Under the pieces are notes generated by a model that saw only the letters and a list, made by a program, of their open reading frames with translations, searched no databases and was not told where the DNA came from. Position numbers and translations under genes: made by a program. From Globodera rostochiensis (taxonomy: Eukaryota; Nematoda; Chromadorea; Rhabditida; Heteroderidae), in assembly GCA_018350325.1 (NCBI GenBank), contig JAEVLN010000015.1, positions 1,260,008 to 1,324,007 of the forward strand: a stretch of 64,000 nucleotides of DNA, in the 5' to 3' direction. This document shows, piece after piece, positions 1 through 10,775 of this stretch. Position 1 is the stretch's first letter. Each line of letters starts with the position of its first letter.

Positions 1-31
1 GGCGTCAGCAAAGCAGCTGGATTCCTGCTGA

Positions 32-2755
32 ATGTTTGATTTGTTTCCCTTAGCAAATCTTGGTCCACCCGCTTATGAGCAGCTGCAGTTATGCTACTCG
101 GCCAACGGCTATTACACTGCCGCGGGCGCTGTTGCGCCTCTGCCGTCAAACGGCGGCGTTTGGGGCGCCGCGGGCGGCGGCAACGCGTACCACCAATTGA
201 CGGGCACAACGGACTTCTGCAGCCAACCTCAACAGCTGCACCAGCAGCACAACCCGTTGTGCACGTTCGCCACCGCAACGCCCACCGTTCTGCTGAGCAG
301 CGCTTTGCAGCAGCAGCAGCAACCGCAACAGCTGCAACACCACCACCAGACACAACAACAGCAACAACAACAACAACAACAACAGCAGATGGCACAACAG
401 CAGCAACAGCAACAGTCGAGAAGGTCAGCTCACTCAATAAACAATTACTAATTTGTAAGGTCAACCAATTGACACGTTTTCTGATCATTCCGACAAGCAT
501 TTTTAAAATCCTCTTAAAATTCTCAAAAAGTTCAGCTCCCCGTCCGCCGTGCCCGACTTTGTGCACACGCTCCAAGTCGCCTCCCAACAGCCGCCGGCCC
601 CTCCCCAACACCTCACGGAACTGATCCCGGCTCATCAGCAACAGCATGCCCTCATCCACCAACAAACGCAGCAAAACCGAAGAGGGCGCGGCACTGGCGC
701 AAATGCGCTGAACAGAACGGTGAAGACGGAGATGAAGCAGGATCAACAGCATTTGATAGGTGAGCAGCATGATTAAGCAGTTCGTTCAAAGGGCCATGAA
801 AAAATTGGTTCAGCAGCGGGTGCTCAGCCTTCCCATCCGCCGGCGCAAAAGCGACGCTTGCCGAACGCTTCCAAAAACGCGTCGACCAAAACGGCCTCGG
901 CCTCCACCGCCGCGGCGCCTCCGTCGGATCCGTTCGGCGCCGCCAACAGTGCGTTCGGCACTTCCGCAGGCAATGCGCCGCCGGCTACGCAAATGCCGCC
1001 GACAAAGAAAAGTGGGCAAAGGGAATGGCGAAATGCCGGGGGGGGGTGCCAATAGGCAATTAACACCACAATTCCCCGCTTTTGAAGCTAAATATTCGGT
1101 GGAGCGACGAAAAGCCGCCACAATGCGGGAGAGGCGCCGACTGCGCAAAGTGAACGTAAGCGCCGGAGGGTTGGGGGGGGAGGGGGGGAGAACGGCATTT
1201 TTGTGAAAGGGTTGGGGAGGGGGGGGGGAGGGGGGGAGAACGGCATTTGTGAAGCATTTTTGTGAAAGGGTTTGGGGGAGGGGGAGAACGGCATTTTTGT
1301 GAAAGGGTTGGGGGGGAGGGGGAGAACGGCATTTTTGTGAAAGGGTTGGGGGAGAGGGGGAGAACGGCATTTTTGTGAAAGATTTAATGGCATTGAAAGA
1401 CATCATTCATTCAATTCATTCGCTAATTTGCCTTTGTTTAAGGACGCCTTCGAGGTGGTCAAAGGGCGGACATGCCCTAACCCGAACCAGCGCCTGCCGA
1501 AGGTGGAAATTCTCCGTGGCGCCATTGATTACATCGGCTTGTTGGAGTCACTGCTGCATACACACGCCAAAATCGGGCCCATTCTGGCGGTGGCGGTTCA
1601 ACAACAGCTGCAGCAACAACATATTGAAGGAGGAGAGGAGGAGGCGTTGGAATGCGAGACAGACATTGAGGGGCGAGTACAGTTGGTGAGTGTGGGGCTA
1701 TGTGCTGATCTGACTTCGATACAATCGATCAGTAAAGGTTTTTGACTAAATTCCCCCGAGGGGATTACAATTTCCCATTAGTGAGTGTGGGGATATGTGC
1801 TGATCTGACTTCGATACATCGATCAGTAAAGTTTTTGGCTAAATTCCCCCGAGGGGATTTGCAATTTTCCCAAATGCCCCCGCCCCATCGATTCAGTGCG
1901 ATGGACGTTTAACAATTGCAGAAAAACTTCCCTGCCATTGTGCACGGCTATTACAAACATCGCGCGCTGTACTGCGTAACGCCAACGCCGGCCATGCTTG
2001 ACCAGCTTCACCAGCCCGGATGTTGCGGCATGGAGGAGCATCATAACCTTGAGCATCAGCAACACCTCCACCACCCCCATCAAATGGACGACGAGTTGGA
2101 GGTGGCAGGTTGGTTCTGCTGCAGCACACAGTGACCCCAACAAAATTTGTGTACTGCTTGAAGATGTGTTCTTTCATCATCATCACCATCAACATCCGAT
2201 GTCCCCACATCATATTCTGCCGGATCAATTGACGTTGGTGCCGCAAAATGCTCCGCAACACGCGGCGCCTGTAAATGTTGCCGCCCCCAAGGGCCACAAA
2301 CAATCAAAAAATCGCGGCGGCGGCGGCGGCACAATTGGACGTCCGCCGGGCAGTGGAAAAGGCGGCGCCGGAGGGGCAGGACGCGGTCAGAAAAACGAGA
2401 AAATAATTCAGGGAACAAAAAAAACAAAAGTTTAGGCCGCGGAAATGGCCAAAATAGACAAATTGCCGGAGGGCAGAATGCCAACAACGGAGAACCGGTG
2501 CCGCTACAGCTCGAGGAACATGTCCATGTCGCAATCCAAAAGTCGCCACAGGAAATGTTCGGAGGCGGCGAGATGATGCCGGATGAGAAGAGAGAAGGGA
2601 AGGAGGAGGAAGAAGAGAAGAGGAAGGAGGAGGAGCGGCAGCAAGAGGAGATGGACGTCCAGCGGCAAGAGCATGAAGACGGAGCAGTACAGGCACAGGC
2701 GGAGGATGAGAAGGAAGGGACGGCACAGCCAACGCTGATGGGGAGCGAAGAATGA
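32..2755 (+). CDS. hlh-1: Myogenic bHLH transcription factor (MyoD/HLH-1 family), 5' end probably outside window
   Basis: Muscle-determination transcription factor that binds E-box DNA as a bHLH dimer. Exons that close in phase: 32-423, 536-759, 814-1011, 1088-1155, 1443-1685, 1922-2108, 2164-2385, 2436-2755 (617 codons from the ATG at 32). The basic region reads [17 protein letters not shown], with the Ala-Thr pair that marks myogenic factors. After the intron at 1156-1442 come helix 1, loop and helix 2 ([20 protein letters not shown]). The N-terminal part is glutamine-rich. The C-terminal part is His-rich, then Gly-rich, then Glu/Lys/Arg-rich, and is much longer than I expect for nematode HLH-1. 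The start is uncertain: a good splice acceptor (tttcccttag) ends at 50, so an upstream exon may lie outside the window. Family assignment is firm; the ends are less so. Confidence 0.88.
1160..1400. repeat. G-rich minisatellite in hlh-1 intron
   Basis: Several imperfect tandem copies of a unit of about 35-45 bases, each with gagaacggcatttttgtgaa followed by a G-rich stretch. They lie inside the intron that splits the bHLH domain (1156-1442). Copies differ mainly in the length of the G run. Confidence 0.85.
1686..1870. repeat. Tandem duplication of about 90 bases including a 5' splice site
   Basis: The first copy begins at the splice donor (gtgagtgtggggctatgtgc) at 1686; the second begins near 1781 with almost the same bases. 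Both continue through a gatctgacttcgatac segment and an attcccccgaggggatt palindrome-like stretch. The duplication sits at the start of the hlh-1 intron 1686-1921. Confidence 0.8.
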
Positions 2756-3250
2756 ACAGAAGAAGCCAATGCCCGGGGCGATTGCCTCACGGCCGCCCTT
2801 AGCATTTCTTGCCGGTCCTTTCCCGTCATTTGCCTTCCGGCGACGTTCTGATCAGTGAAGTGATCGCCTCCCCCCCCCCCCAATTTTGGCGCCATTCTTT
2901 GGCCAGTTCTTTTCAACAAATATTTGCCTTTTTGCCATTCAATTCAATAAGTGCCATTTGATGTTTTACTTAGAGAGAGTAAAATATTTTAATTAAAATC
3001 ACTTTTGAAGACAAATTAATTTTATTTATCGTTTAATGAATGATTAGGCGACTAAATGAGAAAATAAAATGGATGCGTGGGGGGGGGGGGATAATTAGAG
3101 CCATCGGAAAATTCGCTGTGGCATTCTGTGCCAATAAATGCGTCTCTCATTTTGCCCGGCATTCCCTCCCCCCCCCGGCACCATCAGTTTTAGGGTCATT
3201 TGGGCCAAAACTTGGCAAAAAAATGTTGCGAATATACAAAGTGTCCGTCG
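2756..3250. other. Convergent intergenic region (hlh-1 / snt-1 3' ends)
   Basis: About 500 bases between the stop codons of two convergent genes. It is A/T-rich with poly(C) and poly(G) runs near 2870 and 3080. Sequences like poly(A) signals occur on both strands (for example aataaa near 3062 on + and tttatt near 3022, which is aataaa on -). I see no further gene. Confidence 0.6.
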
Positions 3251-6200
3251 TCAATCATCGGCCTTTGCGACGACTCCGTTCTCCTTTGGCTTTTCCTCCT
3301 CTTCGATTGGCTGCAAAGTGTGCCATTGGGCGATGGGCCGTCGCGGGGATGCCAACATATCCTGCGGACAAAATGTTTTTGATTAAATGTCCCAAATGTG
3401 TCAATTTGTCTGTGTCTGTTCATTTGTCCCCAAAATGGCTGTGCCAATTGTCCAACAATGTTTGACAAAGTGCCGACCATCCAGTGGCGAAGTTCGGCCC
3501 CCGTCGCCGCACAGCCCAAAAGGACGCGGCCGATGGCGTCGTTGGAGCCGAGCTTATCGTAGTCCATTACCGTAATCAGCAGGGACACTTTCTGTATCTG
3601 CTCGAACGGTACTTCGAAGGAAAACGACTCATTGTAGTAGGGGTTCAGCGTGCACTTTTTGATGGACTGAACAGAAAAATATTTTTTAAACAAAAAAAAT
3701 TTGACTCGCACCAACCGTTTTCTTCTTTTTCAACCGTTTGCCGCCCTGCATCAGTACCAACTTCACATAAGGATCTGCAAAAGTACGGTGCCGGTACGAT
3801 ACGATACAGTACAATAGGGGACAGAAAGCACTCTATTAGCACTTTTAAGCCCGGTTGGGTACCTCCAAAACAGGCAACCGTATGCATACACTACTGTAGG
3901 GGCAAATGTTTGGTGTCCGGTCTCCGGGCTCTAATCCTATGCCCATAGGTCCACCGTGTAACGGCCTTTTAGGGTACGGTATTCAAAGTACAGTATGCCG
4001 CCTCCCTAATCGCTCATTTGTTAATAATTTGTCCCCCAATTCGGTCGCTACCCGAAAGTCCGCCCACGTCCATTTTCTTCAAATTCTTCGCCTCCAGCAC
4101 CACCACCGTCAATTTGCCGGCCGTTGGCACATAGCGCAGCGAGAAGCAAATGTCGCCCAAGTTTTTCTCCTCAAAAAGGGGGGGGGGCAAATTGTGCCGG
4201 GGGCAAATTGTGCCGGGGGCAAATTGTGCCAAAACAATTTCGGCACAATTTGAAAATGCTCTCTGAGCGGCGGCTCGGCTTACCGCCTCTTTGTCGTCCG
4301 GGGGCGGCTGAATGTCCTTCCATTCCTCGATCACTTGGCCCAAATCGATTTTGCCCAGCGGCAGTATCACCTGCCCGATCTCTTAATTGCCATAATTAGG
4401 GGGCGGCATATGATCAAAGGAAAACAATTCTTACGGTCGTGCTTGCTGAACCGGTCAAAGTCGTAGATGGAAAACACGAGGGTCTGAAGGGGGACAACAA
4501 TTTTTTGCTATTTAAAATCTTTCACAAAATAATTTTTTGTGATTTTTACTTTGCTCGGCAATTCGTTGAACGGAACCTAAAAGTTTAACTTTTTCAATTT
4601 TAACTTTGAGAAGAAGCATTTGGGGAAAAGCGTCCACCTTGAAGATGAATGTCTCGTTGAAAACCTAAAAAGTTTTGAAAATTTAAATGTTTTGGGGGGA
4701 GTTTGCCCCCCCCCCCGGCGCCCCTCACCGGGTTCAGCGTCTTCCGGTGCACTTTCGTCTCCACCTTCTTCTTCTTCTCGGGCAACAAGTACAGCTTCAC
4801 GTACGGGTCCTGCGGTACAGAAATGAGGGCGTCCAATTAATTACAATCATTTCTGATCGGCTGATCAATCGATTTTGATTATTGTAGATCACCCCCGATC
4901 GATTATTTTGTAGATCACCCCTCCCCCCCCCCTTTTTTTGTAATGGCGGGCATTTTGTACCGACCGAAGTGCCGGACATGTCCATGCCGGGCAAATTCTC
5001 CGCTTGGATTACGGTGACGGCCAACTGTACGCAACGAAAGGGACGGGGAGTTTTGTTTCGTATCGACAAATTGGTGAGCCGCGCGACCTGTCCCTGCTGG
5101 AAGTCGTAGTCCAATTTGTATTGGATTCGGCCCAAGTTCAGCTCCTCTTTCTGCTCCGCTTGGGCCCGTTCGTTCTGTTCCATATTCTCGCCCAAATTTT
5201 CCATGTCGGCAGAGAACTTAACGAAGGCATTTTTTGGTGGGTCCAATTTGGAAAAGTGCCAAACAATTTTTTTGATTTTTTTGAAATTTATTCTTTTTGT
5301 CAGTGCCTTTTCACATTCTTCGGCCGCCTCCTCATCAATTTTTGCAAATTTTGGGAAACTTTTTGATTTCTTGCCAAGATCGTCCGGCCAATAAATGTGC
5401 TTAAAGTTTGTTTCGTGCAAATTATTTTATCCATTAATCAATTTGCCAAAGGCTTAAGGAAAAGACCCGACTTTTCTTTCCGATCGACTGATCAGAAATC
5501 CCCCCCCCCCCTTCTCTGATCAATTAGCCTAAATCCCCCCCTCCCCTCTCCGATCAATTAGCTAATCCCCCCCTCCCCCCTCTGATCAATTAGCTAATCC
5601 CCCCCTCCCCCCTCTGATCAATTAGCTAATCCCCCCTCCCCCCTCTGATCAATTAGCTAATCCCCCCCTCCCCCCTCTGATCAATTAGCTAATCCCCCCC
5701 TCCCCCCTCTGATCAATTAGCTAATTTCCGCCTATCCATTCGATCATTTCATCATTCCCCAATTTTTGTCACCACATCCCTCCCCTCCGGTTTCCCCAAA
5801 TTTCAATTCCCCCCTCCCCCCCCCCCCTCACTTTGTTGGCACCGCCCACCGCCCCTCCGATGGATGCGCCGACGGCGTCCGCTGCCGAGCCGCCGCCCCT
5901 TCCGCTGAAGAACGCCTTAAGCCCTCCCGGCCCCTTTTGCTGCGATTGTTGCTGTTGCGGTTTGTTCTTCTCCCCGTGCCGTTTCTTGCCGAAAAGTCGT
6001 CGGATCAGCGCGTAAATGCAGCCGAGGACCAACGCCAGGCCGACCAAGCCGAGGAACATTACGGCCCAGCCGGGGGCTAAATAAATGCCATTTTTGTTTC
6101 GATTGGTTTTTGAAATCGTTTGGGGGGGGGGGGGAGGGAGACCCTTTCAAAAACTGACTTTCGCTGCCGGTTTGGGCGAGTCTTTGGCGTTGTGCGGCGG

Positions 6201-6652
6201 TCCGGTCGTCCGGCAGCAATCGCGCGGACGGCTCCCGGCTGCTGGAGGTGCTTAAGGGGAAATGCCAAAAGAAGTTTGTGCCACAAAAATGTGTCCAATC
6301 TGTGTGATTTTGTCGGGGGCCCCGAAACGTACGCTATTGTCGGCGTTGTCCACGTCCCCGCGGGCGTCGCGCTCTCCTCCGGCACCTCCTCGGGCTGCCC
6401 CTCCTCGCCCGCGCGCTCTTTCCCGCCGGCTGTCTCGTCCCTGTCCCGCCCTTTGTCCTTGGGCCGTAGCCTGTCCCTGCCCCGCAGGGGCTTCTCCTCC
6501 TTCAACTCCTTCTCCTTTGAGCTGCTCATCTCCTTGTTCGTCTTGCCGTCCTTGTCGTCGTGCTGCTCCTTCTTCTCCTCCTCCTCTTCCTCCTCCGCCT
6601 CGTCTTCTTCCAGCGCAAAATCGTCTTCATCTTCCTCTTCCAACTTCACCAT
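3251..6652 (-). CDS. snt-1: Synaptotagmin-1 type calcium sensor of synaptic vesicles
   Basis: Vesicle membrane protein that triggers calcium-dependent exocytosis through two C2 domains. Exons (high to low): 6652-6333, 6250-6159, 6076-5832, 5399-5088, 5024-4965, 4809-4729, 4664-4638, 4576-4550, 4483-4435, 4381-4284, 4169-4052, 3774-3716, 3666-3478, 3361-3251. Phases close to 595 codons plus stop. The N-terminus starts [11 protein letters not shown] and is acidic. A membrane segment follows (about residues 139-160, [16 protein letters not shown]), then a basic linker, C2A (about 310-435, with MDMSGTSDPYVK and DFDRFSKHD) and C2B (about 439-570, with MDVGGLSDPYVK and DYDKLGSND). The aspartates of the calcium-binding loops are present. 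The C-terminus matches the family ([16 protein letters not shown]). A ttttttttcag acceptor 17 bases upstream of the ATG may be a spliced-leader site. Least certain is the linker exon 5399-5088, which might hide a small intron. Confidence 0.93.
4188..4240. repeat. Triple 16-base repeat in snt-1 intron
   Basis: Three head-to-tail copies of gggggcaaattgtgcc, followed by a degenerate partial copy, within the intron 4170-4283. Confidence 0.8.
5488..5735. repeat. Tandem repeat in snt-1 intron
   Basis: About seven copies of a unit of roughly 33 bases containing ctgatcaattagctaat plus a C-rich stretch (C7 TC7). They fill much of the intron between the membrane-segment exon and the linker exon (5400-5831). 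On the coding strand it is G-rich. Units differ by one or two bases in run length. Confidence 0.85.
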
Positions 6653-9600
6653 TATTTAAAAACTTCTGCTGAAAAAAAATCGCTTAAATGAACCAACGAA
6701 TGTGGCGTCGGCGGCGGCGGCACGTTCTGTTTGTTGGCAAAGTTTTTTTTTTCGGAATTCGACACATTTTTTAAAACATTTTTTAGGGTCAAAAGTTTTT
6801 GTGCTGTTTTTTACTATAAATTTTCGGCATTTCAAATTGTCTGAATTCGCCAAATCATCGCATCGCATGTATTTGTCAGTCAAAGGCAATTTTCTCCGGG
6901 GGATTGCCCGGGGGGAGGCAAAAGGGACGGGGGGGGGAGGAGGGCACTTTTGCTGTAACGCTGAAAATTGACGGAGAAGCGAAATTGCCGCCGGTGAGGG
7001 AGAGGGAGGAAAGCTTAAGAAAGTGCCAAATTCTGACGCCAAATGAACATTGGCGGGCGAGGGGAAAATCGATGAAAATTATGGGCAAAAAAAAGAATTG
7101 AATTGAATAATAAAATCGATTAATTTTTTTAAAATTCCGTCCAATCCGAGCAAAGCGTTAAAAAGACCAAAATGAGGGGGGAGACTTTATTTAAATTGCC
7201 CCGCTCAATCAATCAAAGCACGGCACGCCAACGAACATCCCCCGGAGGGGGGGCAGTGCCGGGCATCCATCATCATCTCATCATAATCTTCCACACCGCT
7301 TACGCTTTTGGCAAAATTTGCCGGGCAAAAATGCCCCCGGGGTGAAGGGGGTTCTTAGCTCTCTATCCAGCAGCAAAGGAAAAGCTTGGGACGAAATAGC
7401 GGAGGAGGGGGGGGGGGAGAAGAAAATGAGCAAATTTTCGGGGGAAAGGAGGGGGCAAAAAGAGTGAGGGGGGGGGGGGGGGGTAATTTTGGCCCTGACA
7501 CGACGAGAAAGGGTGAAGGGCATTATGAAAAGATATTTTAGGCAAATGAAAAAGAGGAAATTTGCAAAGAAGGGAAAAGCATATGCTTTGTCCCTCCCAT
7601 CTTTTTTGGCATCCCACAAATGCCGGAGGCGCGCCAATGGACAAAACGACGAAATAGTGAATAAATCAAAGAGAGCGCGGGGGAGAAGAGCAGAGAAACA
7701 GACGGAGAGAGGGGAAGAAGGCATCCCCCGGGGGGGGGGGGGGGGGAACGCAAGTCGGAACCAACCAATTGAGTGCTGCTGCCGGGTTGGGGTTGGAGCT
7801 CAGGGCCACGAATGAAAAATGAGATGGAATGTTGGCATTGGCATTTGGATGCTTAAATCGATGGGGGGGGGGAGGGGGGAGCGAAAAGAGAATGGGGGAA
7901 GAGATAGCGCAAATGGAGAGAAAAAGAAGAGGGGGAAAATGGAGAGAATACGAGAGAGTGGGGGAGGGGGGACGAGAGGGGGGGGGGGGGGTGATCCAAT
8001 TCTGCCGAATGAACGACGATTGAAACGTGACACCCATCAACCCATCAATGCTATTAGCCCATCGGTTGCTGTCTTTGCATGGCATTATCCTTTCATTCAA
8101 CATTTTGATGCCAAAGACGGTGTTGTTGGCTGGCATTGGCATTGGCATATTGGATGCGTGAAGGGGGGGGGGAAGGGAGTGAATGGCGGGGGATTAGCTC
8201 GGACCCCCCGGGGGGATTTCCTTTTCACGCCTTCAGCGACATTCATCCACTCGCCGTCTCTGCCCCTTCTTTCTTCCTGTCCACTCTGTTCTCATTCTCA
8301 GCGCGCCAATTCGCCCTCCGGCGGTGTTTTTCCTTCTCCTAATCCTCCCCCCCCCCACCTCATTTTGCCTACGGGGACGGACTCGTCGAATATATTCCCT
8401 CCCCCCGGAGGGACTTGGGGGGAGAGCGGGGCACTCAGCTCACAAAAAAAGACAAAAGAACAGACAAAAACAAAAAAAAAAAGGCGGCACACATCAGAAA
8501 ATGTGAATAAATTGGAAGGGGCCGAAAAAATCCATAACATTTGGCACAAAATATATTTTTACGAGAACGAAATGGCACAGCCAAAATTCCCCCCCCCCAA
8601 AGGGAAAAGGGGCGGCGAAGAAATGGTGGCCTCCGACCAAATAATATTATGTACGGCAATAAAAACACTCAAACCTAAGCCCCCCCCCCTGAAAAAATAC
8701 AATTTTTGGGGGCGCGCATACTAAAAAATGCCAAATTTTGGAACTGGGACGGGAGTGACCCCCTACCCCCTCCCCTAATTTGTAAGGCATTCATTTTTAA
8801 CATTAATTAAAAACATAAAATATTAAAATATAAAAAGCACAATGTTTAAGGATCAGATGGATGATTGAAACTTTTTGGATTCGTTCCGTTCCCGCTAATT
8901 GAGGGGGGGGGGGGGGTGATTAGGCCAAATGGGATGGATGGTGGGGGTGATTAAGCGCCAAGACAAACGACGAATGGACGGGGGGGGGGAGTGATCGCAA
9001 TAAATGATTCAGCAAACGCTGAAGGGGCAATCAAAGAACGGCATTCAGTGGTTGTTCCACACCGTAACTCGGTTTATGGTGCTTTTAACCCCTAATTTGG
9101 TGGACGACCGGACAAAGTATCAACCAAAAGCAAATTGTCCTCAAAGTTGGAGCCGTACAATTGGCCGACGACGAATTCGTTGGGTTCGGTCGAATTTGTT
9201 GGTGAAATGGCGCCAGCTTCTCAGTTTTTTGTTTTGTTTTGGCTGTGTAATGGACACATTTTGTTTGTTCTCGGCTTTTAGACTGAACAAATGGCCGACC
9301 GTCGTTCACAAAAATGTGTAAAAGCATTGGCCCCCCCAGCACATTCCACGTGGAATTGAGGGTAAACAATGCGCCGCGCGCGAGGATTCGTACAAAAAAG
9401 GGCGGATGGCGAAGCAAAACAATGCCAAAAAGAAGCAAGCGAATTCGGGGGGGGGGGGGGGGGTAGCTAACCGATCGATCGGAACATTTTCGCAATAAAT
9501 ACGCCCCAGGCGAAAGAGCGGCGCCGAATTTGTGTGGAAGCCATGGCCTGAGGGCGTTTGGCGTTTGCCGGCACCGGCGGGCACGCAAAAGATCGATTTG

Positions 9601-10775
9601 TGGGGGCAAAGAACTCCAAGGCGGAGGAGGTCGGCGGTTCGTTCAGTTTCATGGGGAAACACACGCAATTAAAAATGGTTCTGCTCCTGGCACACAAAAT
9701 GTGTCCGTTTTGGGAATGCGTTCACAAAACTGTCACTTCTTTTGCCCGTCATTTTCCAATTGTCCCTTCGCCCGCCAACATTCCCTACGTCATACGGCAA
9801 AACTTCCCCCCATTTGTGTGGTATATATTTAAGTTGGTTCAATGAAATTGTTTCGTTTGGACAGCTTCAAAACCCAAACACCACAATTTGCTGGGGGGGG
9901 GGGCTCAGATTTAGCACCATTTTTATGTTCTTTCTCCATTTTACCCTGCGGCATAATAATATTAACCCTTACAAAATTAGGCAAAATTAATTTTAAAACG
10001 TCAATTTTTACACAATTAAAACACAACAAATTGGACGAAATAAAAGGGAGGAAAGAAGCGAATGTTTTGACCCAGCAAAAAAAAAAAAAGAGAGAGGAGG
10101 AATTTGTGAACGAATTGTACAAAAATTCAACATTTTTGTGGAGTTCAGAAAGTGGTGGTGAACAATAAATGCACTCACAAAATCCGTTGAAACGAAGAAT
10201 TTGACAATTGGAGAGGCATTTGAAAAACGAATCCCCGACTTGTATTGATTTGAATTGGAAGCCTAAAACACAAATACGGCTTCAAGTCTTTTACATTTTG
10301 CATAATAAATTCAGGCAATTTTCATACTATCACAAAAAGTGCGAAAAACGATGGGCTCTGAATGGAAAATTGGGGGGCAAATCCAACAGGGAGGGGGGGA
10401 GGCAAATACCGTATAATCCGTAACAACAACATCAACAATATAAAAGCATGTATATACGCGGTCTGTATATGTATTGATTGATGTATGTATTAATTATAGT
10501 AATATAATGTGATAATTGATGAGCGCATGGATTGAAAGAGAGTGCACAGGTGGATAATGATCGGCAGAGATCGATGATCAGAATGCAAAATTCGGGGGGG
10601 GGGGGGGGTCACGGAGTTGGGGAAACACAACGAGGGGCATACGAAAAGCACAGCAATTGAAAAAACCACCCCAACTCCAGCAGCTGTTGCTGCCGGCACC
10701 CGAAGACTTTTTTTACACGGAATTCAACTTGTGGTGGTGGATGACTGACTGTCCGTTGCTTTATTATGCCCATCT
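6653..10775. other. Gene-free region between snt-1 start and egl-27 end
   Basis: About 4.1 kb. It holds many poly(G) runs of 8-18 bases on the + strand (near 7390, 7470, 7735, 7985, 8910, 9455, 10596) and purine-rich stretches, with A/T-rich DNA at 9840-10560. Open frames here are short or proline/glycine-rich translations of the G runs. I recognise no gene. It probably contains the snt-1 promoter and the egl-27 3' UTR. Confidence 0.6.

Noticed and set aside
5488..5735. Regularly spaced repeats that resemble a CRISPR array
   Set aside because: The units are contiguous with no unique spacers, lie in a nematode intron and vary only in C-run length.
7281..8724. Proline- or glycine-rich frames of up to 300 codons
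   Set aside because: They are translations of poly(G) and purine-rich DNA, overlap in many frames and contain no domain.
9085..9697. Minus-strand frames of 75-175 codons
   Set aside because: They run through a poly(G) tract and match nothing I know. There is no splice pattern with consistent phase.
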